From Hungatella sp. UBA3147 (GTDB lineage: Bacteria > Bacillota > Clostridia > Lachnospirales > Lachnospiraceae): a stretch of 15,189 nt of DNA. The position numbers and the translations under genes were made by a program. The notes under the pieces were generated by a model. It saw only the letters and a program-made list of their open reading frames with translations. It made no database searches and had not been told where the DNA came from. The DNA lies in assembly GCA_002365025.1 (NCBI GenBank), contig DEYX01000200.1, positions 1 to 15,189 on the forward strand, written 5' to 3'. Positions 14,338 through 15,189 of this stretch are shown here, piece after piece. Each line of letters opens with the position of its first letter. Position 1 is the first letter of the stretch.

Positions 14338-14385
14338 ATTTAAAGAGTTCTTTTCGCTATTTTGCTCAAATATCACTCTTTAAAT
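14338..14385 (-). terminator. Attenuator-like hairpin at the 5' end of the liv operon leader
   Basis: ATTTAAAGAGT (14338-14348) and ACTCTTTAAAT (14375-14385) form a perfect 11-bp stem with a 26-nt loop. In the minus direction the 3' arm runs into six consecutive U residues (14338-14333). The predicted transcription start at about 14387 places the stem at the very 5' end of the mRNA. With only three G/C pairs it would be a weak terminator, so an attenuation role is tentative; a 5'-end stability stem or operator is also possible. Confidence 0.4.
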
Positions 14386-14393
14386 CCAAAAAC

Positions 14394-14423
14394 ATCATAC
14401 ATCTTTTTTTATCTTCATGTCAA
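14394..14423 (-). promoter_or_regulatory. Sigma-A promoter for the liv-led operon
   Basis: On the minus strand TTGACA (14423-14418) and TATGAT (14399-14394) are separated by 18 nt. The -35 is perfect and the -10 has one mismatch. Predicted start is near 14387, giving a leader of about 183 nt before the ATG at 14204. No other promoter of this quality was seen on the minus strand between here and 724. Confidence 0.7.
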
Positions 14424-14462
14424 TATATACAAAAAAACTTTTTATTAATATTTATTTCGTAT

Positions 14463-14478
14463 ATGAAAAGGTTGTCAT
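14463..14478 (+). promoter_or_regulatory. Second cre/LacI-type dyad upstream of the aldolase promoter
   Basis: ATGAAAAGGTTGTCAT departs from the cre consensus at two positions (GG for the central CG, and one G in the W tract). It is the core of a wider dyad, ATATGA (14461-14466) with TCATAT (14475-14480). It sits about 26 nt upstream of the aldolase -35 and on the upstream side of the liv promoter, so one bound protein could affect both. The centre is about 156 bp from the other dyad's centre. Confidence 0.5.
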
Positions 14479-14503
14479 ATTCAGCATTTTTTATGTCTTT
14501 TTG

Positions 14504-14531
14504 TTGACAACTATAAAGATGTGAGTATAAT
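14504..14531 (+). promoter_or_regulatory. Consensus sigma-A promoter for the aldolase gene
   Basis: TTGACA (14504-14509) and TATAAT (14526-14531) are both exact consensus hexamers with a 16-nt spacer. The predicted start is near 14538, giving a leader of about 52 nt to the ATG at 14590. The -35 is part of TTGTTGACAA, a short interrupted dyad. Such a strong promoter implies that repression is needed when the pathway is idle. Confidence 0.82.
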
Positions 14532-14589
14532 TTAGATAATCAGGATCAATAAAACACTATAAATTATCGCAATTAAGGAGTATTCAACT

Positions 14590-15189
14590 ATGAATGAAAT
14601 TCTGAATAGAATTCAAAAAGTCGGCATTATGCCGGTTGCAGTACTTGATGATGTAAAAAATGCGGTCCCTCTTGCAGAGGCTCTCTGCAGCGGGGGGATT
14701 CACTGTGTAGAAATTCCCCTCTCAACCGACGCAGCCGAAGAATCCATTCGCATAATGACAGAACGTTTTCCCCAAATGCTGATCGGAGCCGGCGGCATTC
14801 TGACAGCCGAACAGGCCAGTCTCGCAGTTAATGCAGGAGCAAAATTTATCGTTAGTCCGGAGTTCTCATCATCAGTTGTAACATATTGTATCGACAGGGC
14901 CATACCAGTAATACCGGGTGTTTCCACTCCGGACGATGTTGAAACGGCAATTTCATTAGGACTTGACGCTGTAAAAGTTTCCTCTGCCGGACAGGATAGG
15001 GGCCTCCATATGAGCCAGATCATGTATTCCTCCTATAATCACATAAACTTCATTCCGGCTGACGGCTTTAATGAGAAAAACAACAGTTCCTATCCGGCTT
15101 TCGATAATATTCTGGCCTGCAGCTTGATGGTGGAACAGGAATTGATCCAGGCAGGGGAATTTAATAAAATACGCGATCTGGCAACAAAG
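14590..15189 (+). CDS. KDPG/KHG aldolase-family protein with altered active site (3' end outside window)
   Basis: Class I aldolase family member; typical relatives split 2-keto-3-deoxy-6-phosphogluconate into pyruvate and glyceraldehyde 3-phosphate. The 200 codons visible are open to the right edge, and by alignment with the known family only about a dozen residues are missing. AAGGAG precedes the ATG. Family landmarks are AVPLAEALCSGGIHCVEIPL, IGAGGILTAEQA, AGAKFIVSPEF, PVIPGVSTPDDV and the Schiff-base lysine K129 (AVKV). At the conserved offset of four from E. coli Eda, E45 is kept (E41), but R49 is Ser45, T73 is Gly69, F135 is Ser131 and T161 is Ala157. These changes remove residues known to hold the pyruvate carboxylate, so a different substrate or a non-aldolase role is likely. 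It is transcribed divergently from the transporter operon. Confidence 0.82.
   Translation, partial: MNEILNRIQKVGIMPVAVLDDVKNAVPLAEALCSGGIHCVEIPLSTDAAEESIRIMTERFPQMLIGAGGILTAEQASLAVNAGAKFIVSPEFSSSVVTYCIDRAIPVIPGVSTPDDVETAISLGLDAVKVSSAGQDRGLHMSQIMYSSYNHINFIPADGFNEKNNSSYPAFDNILACSLMVEQELIQAGEFNKIRDLATK

Larger units (their letters stand above)
14205..14589. promoter_or_regulatory. Divergent control region between the liv-led operon and the aldolase gene
   Basis: The 385-nt, very AT-rich gap holds no gene. It contains one sigma-A promoter per direction, two cre/LacI-type dyads, and two sizeable inverted repeats in the leader of the minus-strand operon; each is listed separately. The arrangement suggests joint control of uptake/catabolism and aldolase by one LacI-family protein and/or CcpA. 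Confidence 0.8.

Noticed and set aside
14700..15023. 107-codon open frame on the minus strand
   Set aside because: Opposite the aldolase-family gene, which has promoter, ribosome-binding site and family motifs on the plus strand.
1..15189. CRISPR arrays, tRNA or rRNA genes, insertion sequences, att sites, phage genes
   Set aside because: Looked for spaced direct repeats, cloverleaf-like segments, transposase or integrase motifs in the translations and terminal inverted repeats; none seen.

Overview
The window looks like a chromosomal segment from an anaerobic Bacillota (Clostridia, most likely a Lachnospiraceae-type gut or environmental bacterium). This is inferred from the moderate GC content, strong AGGAGG-type Shine-Dalgarno sites, GTG starts, a match to the Gram-positive catabolite-response (cre) consensus, and the gene families present. 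No taxonomic marker gene is visible.

Layout, left to right. (a) 1-527, plus strand: the C-terminal part of a NodB-type polysaccharide deacetylase cut by the window edge, AT-richer than the rest. (b) 571-620: a 17-bp-stem bidirectional terminator between convergent units. (c) 724-14204, minus strand: twelve co-directional, tightly packed genes that look like one long transport-plus-catabolism operon. In transcription order they are a periplasmic-binding lipoprotein and four LIV/HAAT-type ABC transporter genes (livH, livM, livG, livF), an IlvD/Edd-family dehydratase, a LacI-family regulator, a xylose-isomerase-like TIM-barrel epimerase, an old-yellow-enzyme (OYE) flavoenzyme with a 4Fe-4S motif, a zinc-dependent MDR alcohol dehydrogenase, an SDR dehydrogenase and a fumarate-reductase-type FAD protein. 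(d) 14205-14589: a 385-nt divergent control region with two convincing sigma-A promoters, two cre/LacI-type dyads and two leader hairpins. (e) 14590 to the right edge, plus strand: a KDPG-aldolase-family protein whose Schiff-base lysine is kept but whose substrate-binding residues are largely changed.

How the genes may work together (inference). The dehydratase, aldolase, epimerase, two NAD(P)-dependent dehydrogenases and LacI regulator are the usual parts of a sugar-acid or polyol pathway. The uptake system, however, is of the LIV/HAAT type, normally used for amino acids, amides and small carboxylates. Two flavoenzymes of reductive families (OYE and fumarate-reductase-like) are added at the promoter-distal end. 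OYE + SDR + fumarate-reductase-like flavoprotein is the trio seen in reductive pathways such as equol formation. Here the OYE lacks the FAD/NAD(P)H domain of the larger enoate/dienoyl-CoA reductases, so its electron source is an open question. The best candidate for something undescribed is this composite pathway for an unidentified, probably carboxylated, polyhydroxy or cyclic substrate.

Several starts were moved inward on ribosome-binding-site evidence: MDR dehydrogenase GTG at 4650, SDR GTG at 3538, LacI ATG at 7921, dehydratase ATG at 9684, binding protein ATG at 14204.
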